Made by a program: the position numbers and the translations under genes
Shown here: piece by piece, positions 42,285 through 52,938 of the stretch
Layout: each line of letters begins with the position of its first letter
How positions within the stretch are numbered: the stretch's first letter is position 1
Origin: Dermacentor variabilis
Lineage: Eukaryota; Arthropoda; Arachnida; Ixodida; Ixodidae
Assembly (NCBI RefSeq): GCF_050947875.1
Contig: NC_134571.1
Coordinates: 224,016,024 to 224,080,023, forward strand
DNA length: 64,000 nucleotides
Reading direction: 5' to 3'
The notes under the pieces: model-generated
The model's database searches: none
Seen by the model: only the letters and a program-made list of their open reading frames with translations
Told to the model about the DNA's origin: nothing

Positions 42285-43008
42285 AATGCTGGCTACATGA
42301 CTAACAACAACTAGGCACAACCTCTATCTATTGCAACCTCAATTGAGACGGTCATTAACAAAAGCCAGCCAAGACTTCACTTATAGGCGGCAGCAACTGC
42401 TCTTGCATTCGAGCATAGTTGTGCCTGGCTGTTCTTAATGATGGCTTTCCCGCAAGCTGTCTGCGAGTGAGCCCATGGCTGACCGTTCTTAGCGACGGCT
42501 CCCATGCAAGAAGTGCTGTGTTGCTGTAATGCAGGCTCCATGGAAACCATCACTAACAACAACGAGCCACAGCCTCTCTCTATCACAACCTGAATTGAGA
42601 CTGTCATTAACAAAAGCCAGCCAAGGCTAAACTTATAGGCGGAAGCAACTGCTCTTGCATTCGAGCATAGTTGTGGCTGGCTTTTCTTAATGATGGCTTT
42701 TACGCAGGCTGTGTTTGAGTGAGCCCGTGGCTGACCGTTGTTAGTGGCTGCTCCCATTCAAGAAGTGCTGTGTTGCTGTAATGCAGGCTGCGTGGAAGCC
42801 ATCACTAACAACAACGAGCCACAGCCTCTCTCTATCACAACCTGAATTGAGACTGTCATTAACAAAAGCCAGCCAAGACTGCACTTATAGGCGGATGCAA
42901 CTGCTCTTGCATTCGAGCATAGTTGTGGCTGGCTTTTCTTAATGATGGCTTTTACGCAGGCTGTGTATGAGTGAGCTTGTGGCTGACCGTTGTTAGTGAC
43001 AGCTCCTA
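42285..43008. repeat. 252-bp satellite, left block (about 3 monomers)
   Basis: Monomers contain GAGACTGTCATTAACAAAAG then CCAGCCAAGACTGCACTTAT, TTCGAGCATAGTTGTGGC and GTTAGTGACAGCTCC. The leftmost unit is the most diverged. It ends at GCTCCTA, the mariner insertion site; the next satellite bases are at 55492. Confidence 0.9.
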
Positions 43009-43094
43009 CGGGGTCTGTTCTGGAAGCAGTAGGACTCAGTTTTTTTTTATTCATGAGAATAGCACAAACGATTAGAATTTTTAAAAGTAGCACC

Positions 43095-44421
43095 TGTAAG
43101 GTCGCTCTGATTGTTCGTGTTCTTAAGTGTCACGAATCGGCCACGTGCTTTGCTTATAGAGAGGGGGTTCACTTCCCCCCATGTCAGCCGGGCGACAGTT
43201 GCTGTGTTATGTGGGGTCACAGGCACCGCGCGGTGTTAGGTGACGCGTCGTGGCAGGCGCCAGGAGGGCGAGTGCCGATTCCGGGAAGTCGGTATTGTGC
43301 GCATGGTGTCGGCAGTCCGCCGACGGTCACACGAGTCCACACAGACCAGCCTTGAAAGGGACCGCTGTACACGGTATTGTGGATCTGGCTTCCGAGTACC
43401 TGACTAATTGGAGGCGCCGCCGAGGTTAAGAAGGGCTTAGCAACTTTGACCCCGTGCCGCATTTTCTGAGCAGAGATCTATTCTTCTACGCGTCCGGAAC
43501 GAAATCGCCAGCCTTGTTGTTGGGTGCGACTGCCGATGTGGTGTCGAAGGCCAGCTTACAGTGCACGCTGTAGGGATGCGGTGCACACGTGAAGAGCGCA
43601 TTCGGACGGCGGCGTCTTGGAAACACGCACTCGGAGAACTTTGTCTTGTAGACAATACGTTTGAAGGACAAGGAGGGCCATCAGTCCCCCACGCGGACAA
43701 ACTTTGAGTACAGCTGCACTACGTGGTGTCGATGCCCCTGCTTCTGAGACATTTGCGGCCTAGAGACGCCCTTGGGATTTGAGGCGGCCTAGCGATAACT
43801 TGTTCGGGCCTGGCGTGTTTTTCTGAGCGCGTCACTAACTACAGAGAAATGAGAGGGCAACGGAGTTTTAGGGAAGAAGGAAAAGAGCTTTGTTTTCCAA
43901 TATGTTTATTTTTAGGAGTAAGCCCATCCCTGTGGGTTGTGGCTTAACAAACGGTTGGCTCTCATTGGCAACTGAACCTGTGGGACGGGCCAACAGCCCT
44001 ACCGCCTTTTTTTCTTTGTATATTTGGGCTACAAAAATCGGGACGACATGCTGTCCCTCAGGCTTGGCTGAAATCACGATTACTGATAGATTAGTGAGGC
44101 TCCGTACCATGTACGTTACACTTGGCTGAAATCAGGATTGCTGATAGATCAGTGAGCCTCCGTACCATGTACGTTAAAACGAGTCTGGGCTCTAACAGTC
44201 ATTGAGACAGTCGAAGAGTGAGACTTTGTTTCTCAATAGTTCAAGTTTGTAATGTATTTGTTTTACCTGCCATCTATATAGAAAAGTTTACCTATAAATA
44301 TTTCTTGTACATCTGATCTTATCGCTTCCTGCCTGCGTTTGATCAACAACTGCCGATCATCGTCCGAGAAGCTTCAAGTTCCAGCGGTGAAGCGAGGACA
44401 GAGAACGAACGAAACTTTACT
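43095..44421 (+). repeat. 5' LTR, 1327 bp
   Basis: Nearly identical to 52939-54265. The next bases, GGCGCAGCACGACAGG (with the preceding T giving TGGCGC), are a plausible tRNA primer-binding site. Confidence 0.92.
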
Positions 44422-44624
44422 GGCGCAGCACGACAGGATCGGCAAGCCCCACAACGAGCAACGAGCAGCGAGCCAGGCGCAAGGAATCAGAGGGCCACCA
44501 GCGAAGTCCGCAAGGGTTGCAATTCATCTGGACAAGGACGTCAGGCGGCGCCCCCAGCAGCAACGGGTGAGCGGGATTGCTTGCGTTTTGTCTAGGTTGG
44601 CTTGGCTGTTGCTCAGTGAGGTTA

Positions 44625-45648
44625 ATGGTGTTCACGCGCAGAACAGCAAATGCGATTGAGGCTAACGCGAACATTGATACTGCATCTGAACAAACAGAGG
44701 GTCAGAGACGGCAGGAGCTGCAACGCGTCGGAGAGACCGAGTCTGAGACGTCGGATACTGAAATGGATAGTGAGGCGCAAGGCGCTGCGCAGGCTCCGAG
44801 CACGACGGATCCAGAAGCCATGGCGGTGAGACGCCTGGAGCTGGAGCTGGAAAAGGTGCGCCTACAGCTAGAGTGCGAGCGCATTGCTCTACGGAGAGTG
44901 GAGCTTGAGCAGTCGGGCAGGCCGCCTTCGGTGTCGGAAGGAAGCGATCGGCGCGGTGCCATCACGGATGGAATAGCACAATGTGCTAAAGTGCTTAAGG
45001 CATACCGGTTGCCGTGTGACGCTGACGTTCCGATATGGTTTGATGAGGTCGAAAAGTTGTTTGCATCTTTTCAAGTACCAGCACATAGCCGTGTACATTT
45101 GATCATGCCTGCGCTGGCCGAGCGTGTTCGTTATCTGTTGCGTGGCCTCAATGACGAGGAATGTACAGATTATGAGACAGTAAAGAAGGCGGTATTAGAT
45201 GAACTTAAGCTCACGCCAGCTAAATACTTGGAGAGGTTTGAAAAGGCATCTAAACGAAAGGAGGAAACTTGGGCTCAGTTCGCGTCCCACGCGAGAACTT
45301 ATTTGGCCTATTACCTTCAATCTCGAAATGCAAACAACAAAGAAGCTATGACGGAGCTTATGGTCGCTGACCGTATGAAAGCCAGTCTAAGCTCAGAAGC
45401 CCTTGAATATGTTCTTTTGCGGGAGGGCGAAGATTGGTTTAAGCCAGTGGAGGAGGCGAAAGTGCTCGAGACTTTCGAGCAAGCTAAAGGGAAAGGACGA
45501 GCAACTAAGCGAGCCGCAACAGCCTCACTGCTGCAGCACTCAAAACTAGCTAGCTCGCAGAGGACAAATTTAATATGCCACGTGTGTCATGTACAGGGTC
45601 ACCTAGCCTGAGACTGCCCAAAAGCTTCAAATAAAGAACAGCAGGGGA
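44625..45648 (+). pseudogene. Gag of the Gmr1-like element, stop in zinc knuckle
   Basis: ATG at 44625 (MVFTRRTANAIE). A charged coiled-coil-like segment (RLELELEKVRLQLECERIAL) precedes the capsid-like domain (DVPIWFDEVEKLFASFQVPA... LRGLNDEECTDYETVKKAVL). Near the end is a CCHC zinc knuckle, CHVC-HVQGH-4-C, interrupted by TGA at 45609-45611 where Arg (CGA) is usual. The frame continues unchanged after it. Confidence 0.85.
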
Positions 45649-46260
45649 AGGCGCCGACTGTGCAAAAACAAAGGGTACAGAAGGTTGTTGTTGTAAGTGA
45701 AGAACCTCCACCAGAGCAAGAAAGGGTGCTAAGCGCTAGAGTACAAGTCGTAGCTCAAAATGCTAGTTCAGGGAGGTCAAAGCTGGACCTTATCCCTATC
45801 ATATGCGGGGATATAGCAACGGAAGCTGTGTTGGACACAGGTAGTGAGATAACGGTCGTCCGTAAAAGTATGTTGCCGGTCGTTTTACAGGAGCCATCGG
45901 GAACAGTAAGGCTCGAGTCGGCATTCGGAAAGACCATTCGAGCTAACCTAGCTACGCTGCCCGTAGGCATGCATCGCCCGGGGGCTGTGATACAACCGCA
46001 GAGGATCGATCTGGTGTGCGCGGTTACAGACGAACTTGCAAAGGGGGTTGACTGCCTGTTGTCAAAGGAAGATTGGGAACTACTACAGGCGCAGGAAAAA
46101 GACGAGTTTGGGCGAGAAAGTATTCCGCGGGTAGCCAATTCCGTTGGAGTTCGATCAGTCCAAATAGTCGATAACACTGAGCCAAACTGCGGTTTAAGTT
46201 GTGAAGAAACGACAGACAAAATCCCTGTATTGCAAGAGAATCGTTTGATACAAGATGTCA
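45649..46260 (+). pseudogene. Protease region of the Gmr1-like element
   Basis: In frame with gag. Aspartic protease motif AVLDTGSEITVVRKSML at about 45825-45870, then VDCLLSKEDWELL. A linker follows, leading straight into integrase, with no RT. Confidence 0.85.
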
Positions 46261-47070
46261 CTGGGGTGCCCAGTCAGCGGGAGGAATTTCGAGCTGCTCA
46301 GCTTGCCGATGAAAGCCTGAAAAAGGCCTGGTATGATGCGAGAAAAGGCAAAGCTGGCATGCTCGTGTCAGACGGACTTTTGTACCATTTGGATTCCTTA
46401 GCGGCAGGCAAAGTCAGACAACTGGTCCTACCAGAAGAAAGACGCAGTGAGGTAGTGCCACTCCGATCCTTGACAGCGAGGGCCACATGCGAGGCTTTAC
46501 TGGAAATTTTCAGTCGTACTGGAGTGCCGGAAACGATCTGTTCAGACCAAGGTACTAACTTTAAATCTCAACTGACACAGTTACTGTTAGAAAAACTGGG
46601 CTGTCCACCTAGGTTCTCCACTGCCGAACACCCTGAGAGCAACGGAGCGGTTGAGAGATGGAACAGCGTCCTCAAAAATAAGTTGTATCATGTAATGGAA
46701 CGGGACTGAAGAAAGTGGGACAAGCTGATCCCATTTGTTCTGTGGGCGTATCACGAAGTGCCGCATGATACCACCGGGGTGGCGCCGTTCAGGCTATTGT
46801 ACGGTAGAACCCAAATGGGCCCCTATCAATATTGCAGCAAACTTGGACGGGCGAAATCGCGGTGCCCTCAACTCTGAGAGAGAAACCTGCCAAGTATTTG
46901 CAGCAGCGGCGGGAGCAACTAGAACTAGCCGCGAGTGTAGCTGAGTTGACAAGCACCGAGTGCCAGAGCAAATATGCTGAAGTTTACGATAGGAGGGCAC
47001 GGACTAAAGAATTTAATGTCGGGGACCAAGTACTCCTCTTTGACACAGATCGGGCAACCAAGATAGCTGC
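46261..47070 (+). pseudogene. Integrase of the Gmr1-like element, deleted
   Basis: Begins EEFRAAQLADESLKKAW and LLYHLDSL, the N-terminal integrase lead-in. At about 46452 it jumps to PLRSLTARATCEALLEIFSR, losing the zinc domain and first catalytic Asp. The second Asp (CSDQGTNFKSQL) and Glu (SNGAVERWN) remain. TGA at 46707-46709 and a frameshift near 46815 follow, then the C-terminal part (YAEVYDRRARTKEFNVGDQV). It would insert the cDNA; this copy cannot. Confidence 0.8.
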
Positions 47071-47954
47071 CATAGAAGGCCTTGTCCCACCTCACACAAA
47101 GAAAGAGTTGCGAAGTATGTTGGGGCTTTGTGGGTATTATCGGGACTATGTCCCAAACTACGCCGGCGTGGCGAGCCCGCTTACAGCTTTGACAAGGCGA
47201 GGGGTTCCTAATTCAATTCCACGGTCGGAAGATGCGCAGTGCGCGTTCGAAAGTAAAAAATTAGCTCTCTGTCAGGCTGTTGCCATGAACACTCCTGAGC
47301 CTCATCAGCCGTACTGGCTATTCACTGATGCGTCGGCGACGGCGGCCGGTGCCTGTTTAGCTCAAATGTCAGCGGACGGAAAAGAAAAGCCGATCGTTTT
47401 TGCTAGCCATCGCTTTAACCCGACACAGGCGCGCTGGTCGACTATAGAGAGAGAAGCCTTTGCTATTATTTGGGCACTCAAGAAATTTCACTACTGGCTT
47501 TTCGGAGCAGTGGTGAATGTTGTCTCTGACCATAACCCATTGTCATATTTGACAACCAGCACCCCTCAGGGGGCCAAGTTAGCAAGATGGGCACTTTCAC
47601 TACAGCGACCCGCCGTGGTTGCTTAGTGGCTATGGTGTTGGGCTGCTGAGCACGAGGTCGCGGGATCGAATCCCGGCCACGGCGGCCGCATTTCGATGGG
47701 GGCGAAATGAGAAAACACCCGTGTGCTTAGATTTAGGTGCACGTTAAAGAACCCCAGGTGGTCAAAATTTCCGGTGTCCTCCACTACGGCGTGCCTCATA
47801 ATCAGAAAGTGGTTTTGGCACGAAAAACTCCAAATATTATCATTATTCACTACAGCGCTACAATGTAACGGTGCGTCACCGTAAAGGAACAAGTAACACC
47901 AATGCTGATGCACTGTCAAGGCTCTCGAATCGTTCATGGGAGCCAACCGAGTAA
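47071..47954 (+). pseudogene. RT end and RNase H of the Gmr1-like element
   Basis: Directly after integrase comes the RT thumb (KKELRSMLGLCGYYRDYVPN), so RT fingers and palm are deleted. RNase H follows: FTDASATAAGACLAQ, STIEREAFAIIWAL and SDHNPLSYL carry its acidic residues. After a SINE insertion, translation resumes YNVTVRHRKGTSNTNADAL and ends SWEPTE with TAA at 47952-47954. Ending the polyprotein just after RNase H confirms integrase is upstream in this element. Confidence 0.82.
47608..47845 (+). mobile_element. tRNA-derived SINE, 238 bp
   Basis: Flanked by exact 12-bp duplications TTCACTACAGCG (47596-47607, 47846-47857). The head holds Pol III boxes: A-like GTTGCTTAGTGGC and B-like GGGATCGAATCCC. 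The body includes GTGCACGTTAAAGAACCCCA and GTCAAAATTTCCGG, and the tail ends AATATTATCATTA. It resembles SINEs known from ixodid ticks (Ruka type) as I recall them. Confidence 0.92.
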
Positions 47955-48121
47955 AGAGCACAAAAGAAAGGATAGATAGAAACAGCCATGCCAGCTAGGA
48001 CAGGCGTGAATGTTCCCGTTCACCCGAAGGACGTGTGCGTGGGACAGTTCAGCCTTGATGGAACTTTCGGTGGTTGTTGTTGTCCATGTGTGTGAGGGTT
48101 ATAAGACTGTGTACATACTAT
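47955..48121 (+). other. 3' untranslated part of the Gmr1-like element
   Basis: Follows the pol stop. The CTAT at 48118-48121 is one copy of the gypsy target duplication; the sequence resumes at 52628. Confidence 0.7.
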
Positions 48122-48537
48122 TGACACGTGTACTTATCTTTATCGGGCGACCACGTTTCGCCGCTTAACAAATGTAATCGCACAGCGGGGGACGCGCCTG
48201 CATGTATCCGACGTTTCTGGAAAGTTATCGATGCTTCTACCCGGCTGTCTGTTGTCGCCGAACCTTGTGTTATCTGATTCCATTGCGTAACGCGAATGGT
48301 GTAGAACATTGTGGAAGGCACGCGGGTCCGAACGATTAGTCTGGAACATTCGACGACTGCTCTATAAAAGCCGACGCGCTTGACCCGCTGATCAGATTTC
48401 CGACGATCGCCGACCGTGTTCGCCGCTATCGTTGTGCTATAAGTGTAGCCTGTTTTGTGGGCACAGGTTCGCCCAATAAAAGCTAGTTTTGTATTCCACC
48501 GTACTGCTTCTTTCTTCACCGTCACTACCACGTGACA
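48122..48537 (+). repeat. 5' LTR of gypsy element 3
   Basis: TGACACGTG start and CACGTGACA end. TATAAAAG at about 48363; AATAAAAG near 48476 fits a polyadenylation signal. Confidence 0.92.
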
Positions 48538-48718
48538 TCTGGTGGAGGTGCTTTTCGTTCATGTACTGGACGCCCCCGACAAGCCGTGATCCCAGCCCAG
48601 ACCGCAAACAGAGCACCAACGTAGTTCCGGACCACCGAACAAGCCGCCGTCTTCAACAGCTGCCCCCGGAGCACGGGCTTCTACCTGAGAACACCAAGAT
48701 TGTGGCCAAGGCAACCCC

Positions 48719-49540
48719 AATGGCAGCCCCAGCGTCCCCCATCGTGCTGCAGCAGCCCAAGGAACCACCGACGTTCCGCGGTTCCACATTTGAGGACTCG
48801 GAAACCTGGCTGGAAACGTATGAGAGGGTCGTTACGTTTAACAACTGGGCAAGCGACGACAAGCTACGACATGTCTATTTCGCATTGGAGGACGCCGCCA
48901 AGACATGGTTCGAGAATTGAGAAGCCACCTTGACGACGTGGGACCTCTTCTGAAGCGGCTTCCTGCAAATATTTCAAAGCGTCGTGCGAAAAGAGCGAGC
49001 CCAAGCTCTGCTGGAGACAAGAGCCCAGCTGCCGAATGAGACGATCGCGAGCTTCACTGAGGAAATGAGCCGTCTGTTCCGCCACGCCGACCCCGAAATG
49101 TCCGAGGAGAAGAAAGTACGTCTACTGATGCGTGGTGTAAAAGAGGAACTTTTCGCCGATATGGTAAGAAGCCCACCGAAGACCGTCGACGAGTTTTTTC
49201 CTGAGGCGACGAGTTTCTTCGTGAGGCGACGAGCATCGAGAAGACACTGGAATTGCGGAACCGGCAATTCGACCGACGCACCAAGCCAACAAGCTACTCC
49301 GGAATTCAATCACTGGCCACAGACGATCTATGCGAGACCATCAGGGCCATTGTACGCGAAGAACTGCGCAAGGTCTTGCCATCGTCGCAGCCTCAAATGG
49401 CCTCGATCGCCGACATCGTGAAAGAAGAGGTGCACCGATCGCTAGGAGTTCCTGAACTGCAGCCACAATTACCGCAGCCCCAGCCAGAAGCGATGACATA
49501 CGCCGCCGTCGCAGGCCGTCCAGGTCCCCCTCCGCGACCA
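48719..49540 (+). pseudogene. Gag of gypsy element 3
   Basis: ATG at 48719 (MAAPASPIVLQQP). The Gag core DSETWLETYERVVTFNNW ends at TGA 48918-48920, with a second stop near 48951. Sense resumes with ETIASFTEEMSRLFRHADPE, then a short duplication (GAGGCGACGAG twice, 49203-49230) and a shift; the last part reads LATDDLCETIRAIVREEL and TYAAVAGRPGPPPRPR. It joins RT directly at about 49545. Confidence 0.82.
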
Positions 49541-49544
49541 CGCC

Positions 49545-50420
49545 AGAGCCCTTACCGAGTTTCGACGCGAGAACGTGAAGCTATTAGGCAACAAGTCGAC
49601 GAAATGCTGCGCGACGACATCATCCAGCCGTCGAAAAGCCCGTGGGCCTCTGCTGTAGTCCTGGTAAAAAAAAAGGACGGAACCCTGCGTTTCTGCGTCG
49701 ATTATCGTCGTCTGAACAAGATCACGAAAAAGGACGTATACCCCCTCCCACGGATAGACGACGCACTGGATCGGCTCTGCAACGCTAAATACTTCTCGTC
49801 AATGGACCTCAAGTCTGGCTATTGGCAAATAGAAGTCGACGAAAGAGATCGCAAAAAGACGGCCTTCATCACCCCAGACGGCCTCTACGAGTTCAAGGTT
49901 ATGCCATTCGGACTGTGCTCGGCGCCTGCAACGTTCCAGCGCGTATTGGACACGGTTTTAGCAGGATTGAAGTGGCAGACCTGTCTCGTTTACTTGGATG
50001 ACGTCGTCGTCTTCGCCGGAAATTTCGACGATCACCTGAGGCGGCTTGCGACAGTACTAGAGGCCATCAAGTCATCAGGGCTCACTCTGAAGGCGGAAAG
50101 TGCCGATTCGCTTACGATGAGCTTTTGTTTCTAGGCCACGTGATCAGCAAATCAGGAGTACGCCCCGGCCCACAGAAGACAGCTGCCATCGCAAAGTTCC
50201 CGCAGCCAACCGACAAGAAGGCAGTGCGCAGATTCCTTGGCATGTGTTTCTACTATAGGCGCTTTCTCAAGGACTTTTCACGCGTCGCGGAGCCGCTAAC
50301 ACATCTAACCAAATGTGATGTCGAGTTCAAGTGGGAAACGCCGCAGGCCAAGGCATTTCAAGAACTCAAACGACGCATACAGTCGCCGCCGGTACTTGCA
50401 CACTTCGACGAGGACGCCGA
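49545..50420 (+). pseudogene. Reverse transcriptase of gypsy element 3
   Basis: [73 protein letters not shown] and the catalytic YLDDVVVF box at about 49990-50013, all in one frame. A single-base loss near 50096 (compare GAAAAGTGCC at 13790) shifts the frame, and sense continues at FLGHVISKSGVRP. RT would copy element RNA into DNA. Confidence 0.88.
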
Positions 50421-50990
50421 TACCGAAATCCACACTGACGCCAGTAGCCTAGGCCTCGGTGCCGTCCTAGTTCAGAGGAAAGAAGGACTTGAACGGGTGA
50501 TATCGTATGCTAGCCGGTCGCTGTCAAAAGCGGAAAGCAATTATTCTACGACTGAAAAGGAATACCTCGCCATCATTTGGGCTACAGCTAAATTCCGCCC
50601 TTACCTCTATGGCAGGCCATTCAAAGTCATCAGCGACCACCACGCGTTGTGTTGGCTAACTAACGTAAAGGACCCTTCAGGACGGCTGGCGCGGTGGAGC
50701 CTCAGACTACAAGAATATGACGTCACGGTAATATACAAGTCCGGAAGAAAACACTCCGACGCCGACTGCTTATCACGCGCCCCCATCGATCCCCCGCCGC
50801 AAGACGACGAGGACGACGACGCCTTCCTTGGGATAATAAGCGCGGAAGACTTCACTAAACAGCAACGAGCAGACCCGGAGCTAAAAGGCCTCGTCGAGTA
50901 TTTGGAAGGGAACACCGACGTTGTCCCTAGGGCATTTAAGCGCGGGTTTTCTTCGTTCACGCTACAAAACAACCTGCTCGTGAAGAACTT
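50421..50990 (+). pseudogene. RNase H of gypsy element 3
   Basis: HTDASSLGLGAVLVQRKEG, STTEKEYLAIIWATAKF and SDHHALCWLTNVKD hold the acidic residues; DADCLSRAP ends the domain. This stretch is intact. Confidence 0.88.
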
Positions 50991-52162
50991 CTCACCAGTC
51001 CGCGCCAGCTACCTTCTTGTTGTACCCTCAGCACTGCGTCCAGAAATACTGCACGCCCTACACGACGATCCAACCGCTGGGCACCTAGGGTTCTCCCGGA
51101 CGCTGTCGAGAATACAGGAAAGGTGCTGGGCACCTAGGGTTCTCCCGGACGCTGTCGAGAATACAGGAAAGGTATTACTGGACGCGTCTGACTGCCGACG
51201 TCGCCCGTTACGTCAAGACATGCCGAGACTGTCAACGACGCAAGACACCACCGAAAAGGCCAGCAGGATTACTACAGCCGATCGAACCTCCTCGCCGACC
51301 ATTCCAGCAGATTGGGATGGATTTGTTAGGGCCGTTTCCAATATCAACATCCGGGAAGAAGTGGATCGTCGTGGCGACGGACTATCTCACCCGTTTTGCT
51401 GAAACTAAAGCTCTACCAAAAGGCAGCGCAGCCGAAGTGGCGAAATTTTTCGTGGAGAACATGCTGCTGCGACATGGTGCCCCAGAAGTCCTCATCACCG
51501 ACAGAGGAACGGCTTTTACAGCAGAGCTCACCCAAGCCATTCTGCAGTGCAGCCAGATAAGCCACAGGAGGACAACTGCCTACCATCCGCAGACGAATGG
51601 TCTCAGGGAGCGCCTGAACAAGACCCTCGCCGACATGCTAGCAATGTACGTCGACGTCGAACACAAGACGTGGGACGCGGTCCTGCCGTACGTAACCTTT
51701 GCGTACAACACGGCGGTGCAAGAAACAACACAGATCACGCCGTTTAAGCTGGTTTACGGCAGGAACCCGACGACGACGCTTGACGCCATGCTGCCGCACG
51801 TAACTGACGAAGAGAATGTTGACGTCGCTAGCTATCTCCAGCGCGCCGAAGGAGCCCGACAGCTCGCCCGCCTGCGAATCAAGAGCCAGCAGAGGACCGA
51901 CAGCCGACACTACAACCTCCGACGACGCTTCGTCGAGTAACAACCTGGCGACCGTGTTTGGGTCTGGACCCCGATACGCCGACGAGGACTCAGTGAGAAA
52001 CTACTCCGACGCTATTTCGGACCCTACAAGGTCATCCGACGTATTGGCGCTCTAGACTATGAGGTCGTGCCAGACTGCATTTCGCATTCACAGCGGCGCC
52101 GCGCACGATCTGAAGTGGTCCACGTGGTGCGCCTTAAACCCTTTTACGGACGCTGACAAACT
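50991..52162 (+). pseudogene. Integrase of gypsy element 3
   Basis: The zinc-binding region (LHDDPTAGHLGFSRTLSRIQ) is hit by a 49-bp tandem duplication that shifts the frame. The core in another frame has GMDLLGPF, TDRGTAFTAEL and YHPQTNGLRERLN (D, D and E). A TAA at 51938-51940 interrupts, and the GPY/F-type end (YFGPYKVIRRIGALDYEV) runs to TGA at 52157-52159. It would insert cDNA into chromosomes. Confidence 0.85.
51076..51173 (+). repeat. 49-bp perfect tandem duplication
   Basis: 51076-51124 and 51125-51173 are identical, starting GCTGGGCACCTAGGGTTCTC and ending GGAAAGGT. 49 is not a multiple of 3. Confidence 0.97.
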
Positions 52163-52207
52163 TCGCCATTTTTGTTCTTTTCTTTGCTACGAGTGCTTTT
52201 GTTTATT

Positions 52208-52627
52208 ACCTACGTGCACTTGCCTATCTTTATCGGGCGACCACGTTTCGCCGCTTAACAAATGTAATCGCACAGCGAGGGACGCGCCTGCATGTATCCG
52301 ACGTTTCTGGAAAGTTATCGATGCTCCTACCCGGCTGTCTGTTGTCGCCGAACCTTGTGTTATCTGATTCCATAGCGTAACGCGAATGGTGTAGAACATT
52401 GTGGAAGGCACGCGGGTCCGAACGATTAGTCTGGAACATTCGACGACTGCTCTATAAAAGCCGACGCGCTTGACCCGCTGATCAGATTTCCGACGATCGC
52501 CGACCGTGTTCGCCGCTATCGTTGTGCTATAAGTGTAGCCTGTTTTGTGGGCACAGGTTCGCCCAATAAAAGCTAGTTTTGTATTCCACCGTACTGCTTC
52601 TTTCTTCACCGTCACTACCACGTGACA
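52208..52627 (+). repeat. 3' LTR of gypsy element 3
   Basis: Matches the 5' LTR to its last base. The start reads TACCTACGTGCAC instead of TGACACGTGTAC, and no polypurine tract precedes it, so the left edge is altered. Confidence 0.85.
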
Positions 52628-52631
52628 CTAT

Positions 52632-52938
52632 GTATATACCCTGTATATGTCACTTTTCTGCTGTTGTGCAGTGCAGCGCGTTGGAAAGTGTTCCTGTACT
52701 TACATGAGTATTTCTTTTGCATGCTCACTGCCATGAATGTGTTGAGCCTTCGCCCTTTTCTTTTATCGCTGCGAGAAAACTGTTTTTTTTTTTCGTGGTC
52801 CTTTTAGTTCACTTTCCTGTTCCTTACCGGCTCCGCAGCACGGAACCTTCAGAGCCTAAATTTTACGATACAGCGCCCTTTGGCTCTTGTAGTATAGCTG
52901 GGCACATTGTGAGCCCAGTATACTCTTTAGGAGGGACA
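52632..52938 (+). other. 3' part of the Gmr1-like element before its LTR
   Basis: Continues the sequence broken at 48121. Non-coding; ends in the purine-rich tract. Confidence 0.7.

Larger units (their letters stand above)
48122..52627 (+). mobile_element. Gypsy LTR retrotransposon nested in the Gmr1-like element
   Basis: 5' LTR 48122-48537 (416 bp), 3' LTR about 52208-52627 (420 bp). Target duplication CTAT at 48118-48121 and 52628-52631. The LTRs differ at only a few positions plus a 4-bp gap and an altered first five bases in the 3' copy. Internal 3.7 kb holds gag, RT, RNase H and integrase; protease is deleted. Same family as 7097-14204 but younger. Confidence 0.92.

Noticed and set aside
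42990..43355. Open frame across the left mariner end and LTR start
   Set aside because: It spans three unrelated sequences (satellite, mariner end, LTR) and arises only from the insertions.
47608..47700. tRNA gene
   Set aside because: It has A- and B-box-like sequences, but it is the head of a SINE with target duplications and a non-tRNA body, and no clean cloverleaf is apparent.
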